From contig NC_064770.1 in NCBI RefSeq assembly GCF_011397635.1, positions 20,305,707 to 20,369,706 on the forward strand: a stretch of DNA of 64,000 nucleotides. The letters are read 5' to 3'. Source of the stretch: Epinephelus fuscoguttatus. Lineage: Eukaryota > Chordata > Actinopteri > Perciformes > Serranidae. The notes under the pieces are model-generated. The model worked only from the letters and a program-made list of their open reading frames with translations, did not search any database and had not been told where the DNA came from. Positions 36,301-47,400 of this stretch are shown piece by piece (the first letter of the stretch is position 1; every line of letters starts with the position of its first letter). Position numbers and translations under genes: made by a program.

Positions 36301-39300
36301 ACTCCCTTCATATTACTACAGCACCTTGCAGTACATGATGTCTCACCTACACAAGTGAGCATGCAGCAGGGTTATGTTTTACTCAACACCTCCTGGAGAT
36401 TTGTCTTGAATCCTTCTTTAATTTGTCCTCTCTCTGCTTTCACAGAGTGTCAGAGAACCAAGAGAACAAGATGTCTCCTAGCAATTTGGGTATTGTGTTT
36501 GGGCCAACACTACTGCGCCCTCTTGTGTCGTCGGACATGTCAATGATTGCCCTGCTGGAGACCAGTTACCAGGCTGTGCTTGTTGAGTTCCTCATCACAC
36601 ACCACGACAAGATTTTTGGCCTTCAGCAGAGACCCAGTACACCTCCTCCCCCAGCCCCTACTGCGCCTCTTCCAGACACCCCTCCCCGAGCTTCCTGTGG
36701 CCTGGATGGAGAAGTTTACACCAGCTCAGAACATGAAACCTCCTCCAGAGAGCGACCACACTCACTAGAAGTAAGTCAGTGACATACAGCTCCACACAGA
36801 CTTAGTAGCTGCTCCATTCAAGTGTGCAGGGTTTTTACAGGACTCATAAATGCAAAATCTCTCAGCATTTGGCTGCTGTGTCAGCTTAAAATGAATTACC
36901 AGCAGTTGCCTGGCATACTCGGGGCAGAGTGTGTACCTGAGCTACTTTTCCTGATTAATTCACCTGTTGTTTTAAGAGCCTTAGCACATGGCACTCTCTC
37001 AGGATTAACACGCTGGACAGCTGCTACATTTCTCCTGCTCTCTTGTCTCTGACCTGCAAAGCCTTCTGTCAAGCTTTACTACACTGTCTACATTTCACTG
37101 CTATTGCTTATAAACAAGAAGAGTTTACCCCACTGTAGACTTTTACAGTGGCTGGACCAGATGGCTCAGTAGAAAAAAAGGCAGTTTATACTGGGGGGCC
37201 CACCTAAGCTCACATTTTAAAGGGACAGTTCACCGCTAAATCAAAAATACTTATTTTTCCCCTTACCTGTAGCGCTGTTTATCAGTGTAGTTGTTTGGGT
37301 GGGTGAGTGGCTGAGTGTTGAAGATATCGAGCATAAAAATGTCTGTCTTCTCTTGAGTATAATGGAACTAGATGGCACTCAGCTTGTGAAGCTCAAAACG
37401 CCAAAAAAATAAATCAAAAAATCAATAGCAATGTCTCTTTCTAGAAATCATGACCCAGGTGCTCAAGATAATCCACTGACCTTTTTGTGAGCAGTTTCAT
37501 GTGAGAACTATTTTCTTTATATCAAATTACACCCAGCAACTGTATCACCATACAGAAGGAAGTGTGCATCTACTGCTAGCTCACCTAGCCTTACCGAGCT
37601 AGCTAATGTTACAGCCCAGCCGAGGCAGCTTTCAAGAGTAGGGATGGGCATGAGTACTCGATTTGGATGTCAGTATTCATTCAACACATAAAGTAATCAT
37701 CACCCAACCTCCCACATATGAATATGGCTTTTATATATTTCATTTACCATTTAAAATGTGTAAAAGCGTATTTTATTGTTGAGCTGCGTGCACTGTGTTG
37801 CTTTGCTCAGCAGCTGCCCCGCTGTCGCTGTCTCTCTGTTTATCATGAGACAGCTGTTGCAGGAGTGTGAGCTTCACATCAGGGAACAGCTGGTGAGAGT
37901 CTGCCTGCACACACACACATCGACAGGGCCAGTGGTGTAGTGGAGGGTATACATAGGTATACAGGGTATACCTACCTCTTTTTCTGGCTGTTTACAGTAT
38001 ACCCACCTATTACCCAAAAAGCCATTGGAATATATAGGAGAGTATACCCATCTCCTCCTCTCTAACCTACCCATTTATCTAGTAGTGCACCCATCTCATC
38101 AACTACCACTACACCACTGGACAGGGGTAACTGTTTGCATCACAGAGTCTAGCCACTTCTACTGTGTTAGCATTTGCTAGCCGGACAAACGGTGAACTGA
38201 CCAGGAGGTGAGTGGCTCTGGACTTTGGAGATGGTCATTAAGGCTGCAGTTAGCCTACATTGGTGATGGAAAGTTTGCTGATTTTTCTTATGTCAACCTT
38301 GAATTTATTGTCTAATTGAAGCCTGGTTTCCATGGTTGGCCAATTTACATTCCTCCTCTTTTTTGTGAATATCTATACTCTATAATAATTTGAGTGAGTG
38401 AGTGAGTGAGTGAGGGTGAGAATTTGAAAATGGGTGTAACTTAAAATTCCCATCTCTAATCATAAACATAAGCCTCTCATCCATGAGTAGATGCACTTCT
38501 CCTTCTGCATGGTGATACAGTTTGTTTGGTTGAAAAAAAATAGTTCCTACATGAAACTGCTCACATAAAGGTCTGTAGATTATCTTGATCATGATTTCTG
38601 GAAAGAGACATTGCTGTTGAATTTTTCAAATGTATTTTCTTGGCGCTTTCACTGTAACAATCACCATCACATACTGTAGTGCTGCAGAACTTTAGATTCA
38701 GATGTAGTCTGTAAATATACTTGCAGAGATCCACCATTCAACTTGTGTCATTCCAACAGAATCGAACAATCAAGAGAGAGTCAAGCGAGGGTTATATATC
38801 TGACAAGTCTTCATCCAATGAGGCAGTGGACCAGCTCAGCCCTGAAGCCAGTGAGCAAGCAGGTAGGCGGGACGTAGTGATAGAGCAGTTACTCCAGTAT
38901 AGAATTGGTCAACAAGATAATGATAGACTTTCATTCACAGTAGATGTGTTGTGTAATTTGTAGATGTTGAGGTTTTTACGTGTTGGTGTAATGAGATTAT
39001 CATGTCATCATGTACCTCTGCTGCTTGATGACGTGTTTTAATTAATCCTGTAGAGGATCTTGTAGGTGTTGTACGTACAGCTCCCGAGTTGTTTACTGTA
39101 TTTCTCACAGACAGGTGGTTTGTTCTAGCTCACTGTTTCTCAGTATCGTCCTAAGCACCAGATGCAGTGGGTGGAGAGTGCCTCGAGTGTCTGTTGTTGT
39201 TCTCATTTCTTTTTCTCACTTTACATGTTTCCTCCAGTTATTTATAGAAATAAGACTTCCTTCCATTTTTTTTTTAGCTGACGCCATCTAGTTGGGTGAG

Positions 39301-40294
39301 TCAGATGGCTTAGCTGAGGCTGAGGTTTTATCTCTTCTGCTTGCTTTACTCTCGCTGTAGTTCTGAGGTGCTCTCTTCTCTATGGCTACAACAGCAAGCA
39401 GCTTCAAGGCTTCCATTCACAGCCAAAGACATGAATATATCAAGTGCAGAGTAGCAGATATGGTTTTTAACCTCCGTTGATCACTTTCAGATCAGTGCAG
39501 GATATAGTTCCAGTCTGCACTGTAGACCTTCCAGAAGTTTAGGTTCTGTGTTTGAACCAGCTGGAAACAATATGCAGGGAAATCCAATTTTATTATAATC
39601 AATAACCTTTAAATACTGTCATGAATCACACACTTGTTCTCCCTCCTCTGCCTCAGTCTTGGCTATGAAAGGGGCATCAAGCGATCCTCAGGGTGAGCCA
39701 GGGGAAGGACCAGACTCTGATTTGGGGACCCAGCCACACTATCGCTTCACCAGACAGCCTGTGAAGTATTACCGGCATCATAACCTAGGAACCCGACTCT
39801 CCAATCCAGGTCGTGCAGCCAGACAGCCTGCAACCCCAGCGAGGGGCCGTCCGGGGAGCGCAGACAGCAGCCGCAGCTCCTCTCCAGAAACAGGGACACA
39901 GAGACTATCCCAGAACTTAGAGGTCCACTCTGAGAAAACCCACCAGCCACTCCAGGCCACTGTTGCCACAGAGAATAAAGTGGACGTTCCGCTGAGCCCC
40001 CGCGAGGTTGTGCAGTACATGCTGGGATTGGACTCAATGTTCACATCAGCTGCATCTGAGACATCTTCTATTTCAACACAGGAGTCTTCTCAGGAGGTGG
40101 CGTCTGGGCATGAGGTTAATCAGGACATAAATGTGTCCAGTAACAGACAGAGTGCTGGACAGAGTCAGGCTATGTGTCAGTCACCAAAGACACTTCCTCT
40201 TGAGCACAACCTGACATCACCAGCGCAGAAGATCCTGTCTGGCCTGAAGCTGAGACGCAGCCACTCAGGGAAGGACGAGCAGCTCTTTGTCTGA
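21360..40294 (+). CDS. gmip: GEM-interacting protein (Rho GTPase-activating protein with F-BAR and C1 domains)
   Basis: Stimulates GTP hydrolysis by RhoA-type GTPases and binds the GTPase Gem at membranes and cortical actin. Twenty-one exons join in phase: 21360-21405, 22810-22900, 24651-24747, 24891-24930, 27452-27601, 30250-30314, 30433-30540, 30661-30741, 31001-31162, 31296-31433, 33083-33273, 33694-33785, 33878-33940, 34060-34149, 34256-34398, 34690-34866, 34958-35095, 36155-36354, 36446-36770, 38760-38862, 39657-40294; 1045 aa (human 970). Order: [15 protein letters not shown] leader (residues 29-43), F-BAR coiled coil (about 95-370, with [13 protein letters not shown] and [13 protein letters not shown]), C1 zinc domain (491-536), RhoGAP (about 550-765; GVYRVSGS with arginine finger R582, [19 protein letters not shown]), then a proline/serine-rich tail with [10 protein letters not shown] as in GMIP. 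Closest alternatives ARHGAP29 and ARHGAP45 lack that leader and tail. Exon 1 and the exon 14 acceptor are the least certain parts. Confidence 0.92.
23373..24476. mobile_element. TTAA-flanked fold-back element, full length, gmip intron 2
   Basis: 1,104 bp between TTAA at 23369-23372 and TTAA at 24477-24480. Ends AGGGACAGTTCACCCC and GGGTTGAACTGTCCCT are inverted. The whole element is a long imperfect palindrome: TAGATGGCACTCTGCTC on the left mirrors GAGCACCACAAGCCGAGTGC and CATCTAGTTCC on the right. No transposase frame. Best-preserved long copy of the family in this window. Confidence 0.7.
24931..27451. other. gmip intron 4: decayed hAT-like copy, otherwise nothing recognised
   Basis: About 25180-25560 resembles the pgls intron element (CAGGGCTGGGTGTC, GATACCAGTATCC, later CGATACTACTTGG). 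The remaining 25.6-27.45 kb shows no splice-supported coding frame, RNA gene or clear repeat. Confidence 0.35.
28497..29875. mobile_element. TA-flanked element with TTAGAAATAA inverted ends, gmip intron 5
   Basis: Left end CACTTAGAAATAAAGGTGC follows TA (28495-28496); right end CCCTTATTTCTAAGGGTG precedes TA (29876-29877). The right end complement reads CACCCTTAGAAATAAGGG. Inward, AGGGTTCTTTGG on the left is echoed by AAGGGTTCTTC and GAAAGAACTC on the right. TA duplication points to a Tc1/mariner-type origin. About 1.38 kb with no intact transposase, so non-autonomous or decayed; it may contain further insertions. Confidence 0.45.
31836..32827. mobile_element. TTAA-flanked inverted-repeat element, second copy of the 6677 family, gmip intron 10
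   Basis: Left end AGGTCCGGTGTGTAGGATTT follows TTAA (31832-31835); right end AAATCCTACACACTGCTCCT precedes TTAA (32828-32831). A separate transposon with its own ends and duplication is nested at 32370-32639. Confidence 0.65.
32370..32639. mobile_element. Harbinger-like miniature element nested in the TTAA element
   Basis: 270 bp with ends GGGTCTCATTTATAAAC and TTTTATAAATGGGACCC (inverted, one mismatch) and CTG on both sides (32367-32369, 32640-32642). A 3-bp CWG duplication fits the PIF/Harbinger superfamily. No coding frame. Confidence 0.55.
35472..35978. mobile_element. AT-rich fold-back element in gmip intron 17
   Basis: The segment GAATTCACCTCTTTGAAATA near 35492 is mirrored by TATTTCAAAGAGGTGAATTC ending near 35957, and matching continues inward (GAAATTTCTTGATTT against AAATCAAGAAATTTC) and outward (ATCTGAAATTATT against AATAAATTCAGAT). 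Arms are about 80-90 nt. It is nearly all A/T and has no open frame. Class and target duplication are not resolved. Confidence 0.5.
37221..38645. mobile_element. TTAA-associated fold-back element, interrupted copy
   Basis: AGGGACAGTTCACCGC follows TTAA (37217-37220). The left arm (to about 37630) and right arm (about 38440-38645, with GGAAAGAGACATTGCTGTTG) match those of the 23373 copy, but the middle holds unrelated insertions and the right terminus is missing. Confidence 0.5.
37929..38120. mobile_element. Small inverted-repeat element with 15-bp perfect ends
   Basis: 192 bp bounded by CCAGTGGTGTAGTGG (37929-37943) and its exact complement CCACTACACCACTGG (38106-38120). ACAGGG is present on both sides (37923-37928 and 38121-38126), a plausible 6-bp target duplication. 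The inside is rich in GTATACC/GGTATAC motifs. Inserted into the larger element around it. Confidence 0.6.
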
Positions 40295-40336
40295 GGAAGG
40301 ACAGAAATATGGAATATTCACACACACTGGATGTAG

Positions 40337-40342
40337 AATAAA
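40337..40342 (+). terminator. Candidate polyadenylation signal of gmip
   Basis: AATAAA 43 nt after the gmip stop codon and just before a transposable element begins at 40350. A longer 3' UTR reading into the element cannot be excluded. Confidence 0.4.
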
Positions 40343-40349
40343 AGGTTAA

Positions 40350-41217
40350 AGGAATACTTCACCGCCCCAAATTATCTTTTGTATATCAGTTACTCAGCCA
40401 GTGTTACGTTAAATTCTTGAAGAAAACTTTGTTTTTCTGGGATGCATCCAGGGTGAATGAAGAATCCTAAAACTGAGAGAATTCTTGATTAATTGAAGTC
40501 ATAAGGGTCCACATTTTATAACCGCAAAACTACATCAAAACATATCTCTAACAACTCCTGCAATATCATTTAGGTCACATTTATCCAGTCATGTGGCTCA
40601 GCACTTCCCAAACAGACTGCCCTTTTCTGATGATGACCTAAAAATGAAAGTAATCTGTGGTATCTTTAAAGCCAGACTCCGTTGACAAAAGCAGCCATTT
40701 TACCTCACTGAACACAGGAGGTGCTGGTCCACAGTTGCTTCAATCAGTTGGTTTGTTTGTATTATTGTGTGACTTTGGTGAATCTGAACTAACCCCTTAA
40801 AAACACCAAAGTCACACAATAATACAAACTAACTGGTTGAGGTAGTGGTAGACCAGCAGCTCCCAGCAAGGTTAAATTACTGGTTTTGTAAAAGGAGTCT
40901 GGCTTTGAGGAGGGTATAGTAACGTTTCATTTTCAGGGCTGTCTATTTGTATAAGTACTGAGCATACAACTGGATAAATGAGACCTGGATTATACTACAA
41001 TAGTTGTCTAAGAGTTTGTAAACAGATGTTTTGACATAGTTTTGTTGTTGTTAAAGGCGGCCCCCAATTAATCCAATGCATTAAGAATTTTCTTTGTTTT
41101 GGGAGTCCAAGTTCACCGGAGGCACGTAAGAAAATCAATGCTCTCTTCACAAATTCAGCCTTAACATGGGGCGAGTAATTGATACACAAATGGTCATTTG
41201 GGGGGTGAAGTATGCCT
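40350..41217. mobile_element. TTAA-flanked element directly after the gmip stop, with an internal perfect hairpin
   Basis: 868 bp between TTAA at 40346-40349 and 41218-41221. Ends AGGAATACTTCACCGCCCC and GGGGGGTGAAGTATGCCT are inverted. Inside, 26-nt arms at 40755-40780 and 40804-40829 are exact inverted copies with a 23-nt loop. Same family as 14355-15580. No coding frame. Confidence 0.65.
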
Positions 41218-41763
41218 TTAATATCTCTTTTATTGTGTGTAACTTTTATCAATATTTATGCAGTTTTTCAACATATTTTACTCACACACAAACCTCACAC
41301 TCACATTCACGTGACTCTGGAAGGACACACAGTTGAAAAGTTCAGGCCTAATGCTTACCTGCTTACACAGCCTTACTATGACTAATCCACTTTAAGATTT
41401 GATCTGTTGACCATCCAGCTGTCTAACACCCACACCAGACAAGAACGGTTCAGTTATCAAAGGTTTTTAATATTTCTACTGTATTTGAATGTAACAGACA
41501 GGTGGTATGAAATCAGCAAACTAGCACATCAAGTATCAAGTTTCTGGTTTTGTCCCGAACAAACTAATGAAAATCAGCGAAATACAATCGCCATTAAGTG
41601 TTGTATTTTTTTTTTTTTTAAAATAATCCTGTTGTCTGTTTGTTGTGCTTTTAAGTGTTTTATAGGCTCCAGATGGACTTTTTTTGTTATATAAAATAAG
41701 ATATGCCTTCATTGGTGTGAAGTTATATTAACATCTTATACGTTATCATGCACCTTTCCTGTT

Positions 41764-41782
41764 TGGACACAAGGGGGCGGTC
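41764..41782 (+). promoter_or_regulatory. Possible CTCF-binding site between gmip and the LMX1-family gene
   Basis: TGGACACAAGGGGGCGGTC agrees with the CTCF consensus at roughly 15 of 19 positions, including the AGGGGGCG core. Its place at the border of a housekeeping-type gene and a developmental regulator would suit an insulator. Motif match only. Confidence 0.3.
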
Positions 41783-42229
41783 TTCTCCCAGTGTGTGGGG
41801 GAAACATGCCAGACACAATAGTAGAAGGGCAATAAACCACTTATTTCTAATTACATGTTTCCATATGTCACTTTTTCTACTCGCACAGCAGCATTTTCAT
41901 CCATGGAGTTGTTTCAGTTTAGAGTCTAATGGCATAGAAAGTGAAGCAAAATGTTGTGGTGGCTACATGGAGATATGGTTGACTGTAACTGCTCTCATTT
42001 GCCTTTGTCCCTTTGATGATATTTCACCAGAATGAGGCGGTTTTGAGCAAGTAAGTATAAGCGTCATAACAGATCGCCGTTCCCCATGTGGAGGGAGATA
42101 AACGCCTCACCGCGAGTCTCTCCACATTTCAACTGCGCCCTTTAAAGTCACCGTCTAACCTTGAACACAAACGCAAAGGATCATCCCCATCTGAGTTATC
42201 AGTAGGCTGCATCATCTCTCATCTTCCCC

Positions 42230-42530
42230 TCATCATCTTCCGCACCTTCTCCCTCCCTCCCCTGTCCGTCCATCTCCTCCCTCTGCGCCTTTTTACGCAC
42301 AAAACAAGTCGGAGCGCACACACGGCTGGCGGAGAAAACGGAGAGAGACAATAGACAATAGTTTCGGGTCATCATGGTATTTGGATTTTTACCGTAGGTA
42401 ACATGCGCGCCGGGCTGTGAGATACAGGTGAACAATCTGTGAGCGCGTGTGTTCGTTTGCTAGCCGAAAGTTTCTCCAGATTTTTAATGTTGCCAACCGA
42501 GATTTCAGGAGGAGTGTGTTTCACCTCAAG
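42230..42530 (+). promoter_or_regulatory. Promoter and 5' UTR exon region of the LMX1-family gene
   Basis: This region is more GC- and CpG-rich than its surroundings and ends at a good donor, CTCAAG|GTAGGA (exon end 42530). The next acceptor, TTTCTGCAG (44441-44442), opens the exon with the start codon, so a 1.9-kb 5' UTR intron is likely. No TATA box is evident. The intron is strongly A/T-rich and has a (GT)n tract at 44167-44242. The transcription start is not defined. Confidence 0.4.
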
Positions 42531-44166
42531 GTAGGACTCCGTAACTCAAGGAACAGGTTGTCAGTTTCCAAATAATGTTGTCGCTTGAGCTGATATGTGT
42601 CTCTTGTTCCTGCAGCAGCGCGTGCGTATAAGTCTAACATATATATATTTGGCGTTTTTTAAATGCTCAGGCACAAAAAAAGTCACAGTGACCTACTGTG
42701 TTTTAATTCATGATCTTTGGTTTGGGCTGTTTATCCAAGCAAATAGAGGAGAAGCGATTTCATAACAGGTTGGGTTTCAGTTGGAGGTTGCTCTGATGCT
42801 TATCGTGGATGATATTTCATTATCACATTAGTTTACAACTGTTTTATGAGTAATCACAGCTAATTGATGGACCATAACAACCAAACTTTTGACTTTTCAT
42901 AGCACGAAGATAGTCCTGGATATTTCATTAGCTTTTAAAACTAACCCATCACAACAAATATATTTTATATGCTTGTTTTAACATTAATTCCTGAGCACAA
43001 AAACCTTCAAACCGAGAAAAGCTTGTCCTTTGGATGCCAAATTTCACAGTGCGCCAACTTTATACAGCAATTTATTGATCCTCATCTGACACCACAATTA
43101 TATTTCCTTTAATTCTGGCTCTAGGTGACCTGCAGCAAATCTTTTTTCCAAACATTTTTATTCCGGTGATCATTATCAGAGTGTCAGGCTGTTTGTCTCA
43201 ACATGTAATTATCCATGCATTACACACAAATATGTCAGTAATGTATTCAAGCCACAATTAGGCAAAACATCAAATCAGATTAGCCGTATTTACATAATTC
43301 ATTTGTTTTATTTCATTACTTCATTTTCTGTGCCAATGCAGCAATTAACCGAAATTCAATAGCCTCTTCTGTGTTTAGGATTTTACAGGGTAGGCTAAGC
43401 CGCCCAAAATTAATCTTATTATTTAAAAATGGATTCTTTAAAATATTACAACAAAAAAATCCAAACATAATTTAATATCCAATTGAGACATAGACTTTAA
43501 ATATTATGATAGACCTTTTAATAGCGAGTCTATGATAAAAATATCACTCTGATATTAAAGGCCACAGCAAACAATATTAAAGTGCCTGCTGATATATTAC
43601 AAAGATTTTTTTGTCTATGTTTCCTCAGCCAACTTATTTTTCTCTGCATTAATTGACTTTTAAAGAGAATTTTGCAGGATACAAAAACCCGTCAGCCTCT
43701 TTTAACGCTCCTTCTGCAAGACTCCATTATGACACATTAATAAAAACAGTTGTATTAATTATAATAAAAACCTGAAACTATATAATTACATTTGGAATTT
43801 TAGGGGACAATTTTAAAACATGCATATTTTCAAAATAATCTGAACAAAAATGTTGTGGGAATATTTAAAAGGAAATGTAAGATATATGTAAGAATGTACT
43901 TTTTTTGGTATTTTCATAACTGTACCCTATTTTTATATGTTTTGTTAGATTTCTGCTAATTGTGCAGAGTGATATCTAAAAGCTGACATTCGTTTTTAAA
44001 ATATCAGATGATTATATTTAAGGGCCTGAAGTGTAACCAAAATTTTAGCTTGCAAAAAAGCTACACTTTGATGCTTGCATGTAATTTCTTTTATTTTAAT
44101 TAAATTATCAGATATATCACTTTTCAGTTTTCTATTTTTTTATCATTCTAATTTCTCAATTTAATT

Positions 44167-44242
44167 TGTGTGTGTGTGTGTGTGTGTGCGTGCGTGCGTG
44201 CATGTGTGTGTACGTGTGTGTGTGTGTGTGTGTGTGTGTGTT
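44167..44242. repeat. (TG)n microsatellite, interrupted
   Basis: TG repeat with CGTG and CATG interruptions, about 76 bp, in the 5' UTR intron of the LMX1-family gene. Other simple repeats in the window: (GA)n about 47400-47435, (CA)n 51281-51301, (GT)n 51858-51889, TA-rich 51915-51938, (GGC)n about 51980-51993, CA/CGCA-rich 52139-52193. Confidence 0.9.
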
Positions 44243-44470
44243 CAAGTCCATTTAAAATCTATATTATAGTAACTTAAAAATATCGCCTTAAAAATACCTT
44301 ATTTTCTAAGATGCTGCTTTGCTTAATCTGCGTGCTTCGGCCTGCATTTTGTCTCAAAATTTCCCTTATTTTGAAATAAATTCAGTGCAGTGGTTCTGCT
44401 GATATTTTAGACAGAAATTGTGTTTTTTTTATCTTTCTGCAGCGATCACACTGAGGGAAGGAGAGAAGGG

Positions 44471-47400
44471 ATGAAAACAGAGGAGAGCCCGCAGTCTTGT
44501 CTGCAGCAGCCTCCATCCTCAACGCCTTTTGGTGAGTGTTGACTGGCAATGTGTTGTATGAGGCCCAAACGAAATAAACTCGCTGGGAAACAGTAACTAT
44601 CATCACCAGTATTATCAGGATATAATTGGTGAATATTATTATTTCTGTATATTATTTAACACAAAGAAGAGATGCCACAACATAGACTATCATTATGATA
44701 AACTTCACTCGAGTATGGGCACAATATAAATTCCCACAGGAATACTGTGCATGTGTAGGCCGAAATTGGAAGAGAGAGTGTGCATCCAGCATGATAAAAT
44801 CAATAGGAATACTTTTATGAATTCATGATTAGGGTGAATATATGATGTGAATATTAAAGGGACACCACCGTGGTAAAAAAGAGCCAAAAAACAAAAGTTG
44901 CTTTTCCTACGTTGACTATAATTTTATATATAGGCCTACACAACGTAATGTTACTACAGCAGCTAGTATCACATAGATTATTTTTCAGGTCCAATAAGAA
45001 TGAAAATCAACAACATGATTTTAAGGATGTAATAAACAGCTGTTAGAAAAAAAAAAAGTTTATTTGGGAATAAATTAAATTAGTGCTCTGGGGATTTTTT
45101 TTTAAATCCAGAGAGTTTTGTTTGTGTAATCAAAAAGTGGGGTGTCTATAAAGTTTGGCCCATTGGATATGGCACTGGATGGACGGCTCTGGTAATAGTG
45201 TTGGAAGGCGCAGCAGCTGTTCTGTGCCAAATTATGTAGCCTAAAATACATATGTGTATTGGTGTGGTATTATTGAAAAAATATCCGTATACCAGGCTCA
45301 TGCTTTTGCATTGTTTTACATCTTTTAGAGGGCGTCAGCATCTCTCATGTGATGTGGTTGACATTGGGGACACTTGGACTCATATCCCCAGCCATGTTAA
45401 ATATTCGGCCCTGCCTCTGTCTCTCTGTCCACGCACTGATACATGCTCCCTCCAGGTCCGGAGTACAGGGGAGGGGGAGAGGTGTGCGCCGGCTGCGAGT
45501 CTCCCATCGCCGACCGCTTCCTGCTGCGCGTGAACGAGCGCTCCTGGCACGAGACCTGCGTCAAGTGCGCCGTGTGTTTGAGCGCGCTCACCGGGACCTG
45601 TTACTGCAGGGACCGCCTGCTGTACTGCAAGCACGACTATGAAAAGTAAGAGCACACACGCAAACACTGAGGTAGGGTTCACTGTTTGTTGTTGCTCCTT
45701 TGGTTGTGTTGGAGAGACGGGCAGCGGTGGAGGAAGAAATCTGAAAACTCTGATGGCAAAACTTCCTACTAATCAAAAATGCATGGTATCATCATGGAGC
45801 TGAAGCAAGGTTGTTTTCCAGAGGTCTTTCATTTTGAAGATGCATCATTGTTTGCCAGCTAAATCAATATTTTCAGGCTTGTAAACTCTTTATCTGCAAA
45901 GAAATAAGTTCTCTATTTAAATAGCTGGCAGAGTTTTAGCAATTTTGACCATTTACAAGGCTACATGCTAATGCGGTTAGCTTGTGCTAGTAATGCAATC
46001 GGTCCAGTTAAACTTTGTAAAATTAAAAAAATGGTGATGAAGAAGGTGTTAGGGGTCAGAAAAGCAGTGTGACTTTTGTTTTCAGCTTGCTGGGAGATTA
46101 ACGAATGAATAACCTTGTCAAAAAACTTGTTTACTTATCCGGAAAAAGCATAAATGTGTTAAAAATTCATCAGCAGACTTTTAACAAACAAGTAAACATC
46201 ATTGGACAGTTACCGAGCAAATTAATTTAGGTATCAGTGAGGTATTTGCAGTGTTATAAATCACCTTTAACATGAACCAGTTGTAATGTCGCACAAGTCT
46301 GATTAAAAAAACATTAATTACACTAAAAAATATTAACGCATCTCCCATGTTAGACAGGCGTCTTGCTGGAAATTATAAAGTAGCCCTGGCAATATGAGTG
46401 TTCTAGTGAGGTATGTTTAGTGGAACTTTGGGAATATTTTAATAGATGACAATACACCCCTTGCTATATAACAAAATGTACTTTTTGTCTGTTTGAGTTT
46501 TTTTATAAATTCATTTCAACCCCACAAGAACATCTTAAAAAACAAGACGGCTGTGTGTGAGGCTGAAAATTGAGTCGATGCAGATTTTAGAAATGTGAAA
46601 ATCTGCCTTAGTATAAGTGTATAAATATAAAATTAATTATGCAACACACTGATATATAGAATATATGACCGACATTGTGTCAAAATGTGTCATCCACCTG
46701 TGAGGCCATTTAAGGGGATTTAAGGGACAATTAAAGGGAGACGTCACTCACAACGTGATAATTTGTCCATCAATTGCTCACCCCATGTTGTATGGAATTC
46801 GTGTAGGAAACTTAGTTTTACCGGCATGCCTCTGCAGTGAACGAAGAATCCAAAAATATAGATAATTTTCGGTGAATTGAGGTAATAGGGGACCATGTTA
46901 AACAACAGCAACAACAGCCGCTTTTCCCCTTGCGAGGAATTATAGTAATTTTTTAATGTAATTTATTTGTAGCTGACTGTAGCAGATCTGTTTGTGTGCT
47001 TGTAGAGTTATTATAAATATGGATTTGGATAGTATTTATGTCATGAGTCGCCTTCATGCTCCACAGTGATGCAGTGTGCTGTCTGGACATACTGCAACGT
47101 AAAACACAGTTAACCCTAACCCTAACCACACTTGTTTTGCAAATTGTAAAATGACCTGTTATTTGTTAGATGATTTAGCGTTTAAGGCCATACTGTACCG
47201 TGTGTGTGTGCTTTTTGTTGTGGTTGTTTAGTGTGTGCCGCGGTCAGTGGGTGTGCCTGCGATGGGAGCTCCAGGGGTAGACAGTTGAAGGACGAGCCTG
47301 CAGCTTGTTATCATTGTTTTGAAAAGTGTCAGACGGCATCCAGCAGCACAGACTCTCCCACTGTACCTGACATCTGGAGGAGAGAGTGCGAGACGGTGAA

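Larger units (their letters stand above)
36771..38759. other. gmip intron 19: nested repeats around a GAGT microsatellite
   Basis: Contains the TTAA-associated element from 37221, the 192-bp inverted-repeat element at 37929-38120, a hAT-like start (TAGGGATGGGCA, near 37640) and a (GAGT)n tract at about 38391-38413. 36771-37210 shows nothing recognisable. Confidence 0.4.

Noticed and set aside
39747-40044. Two minus-strand frames of 88-96 aa
   Set aside because: Shadows of the last gmip exon; the plus frame is fixed by phase and by the RQPVKYYR motif.
44853-44890. TTAAAGGGACACCACCG as another TTAA element
   Set aside because: Only a left-end resemblance; no mirrored right end found, so not listed as an element.
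45380-45682. 100-aa minus-strand frame
   Set aside because: Shadow of the GC-rich LIM1 exon on the opposite strand.
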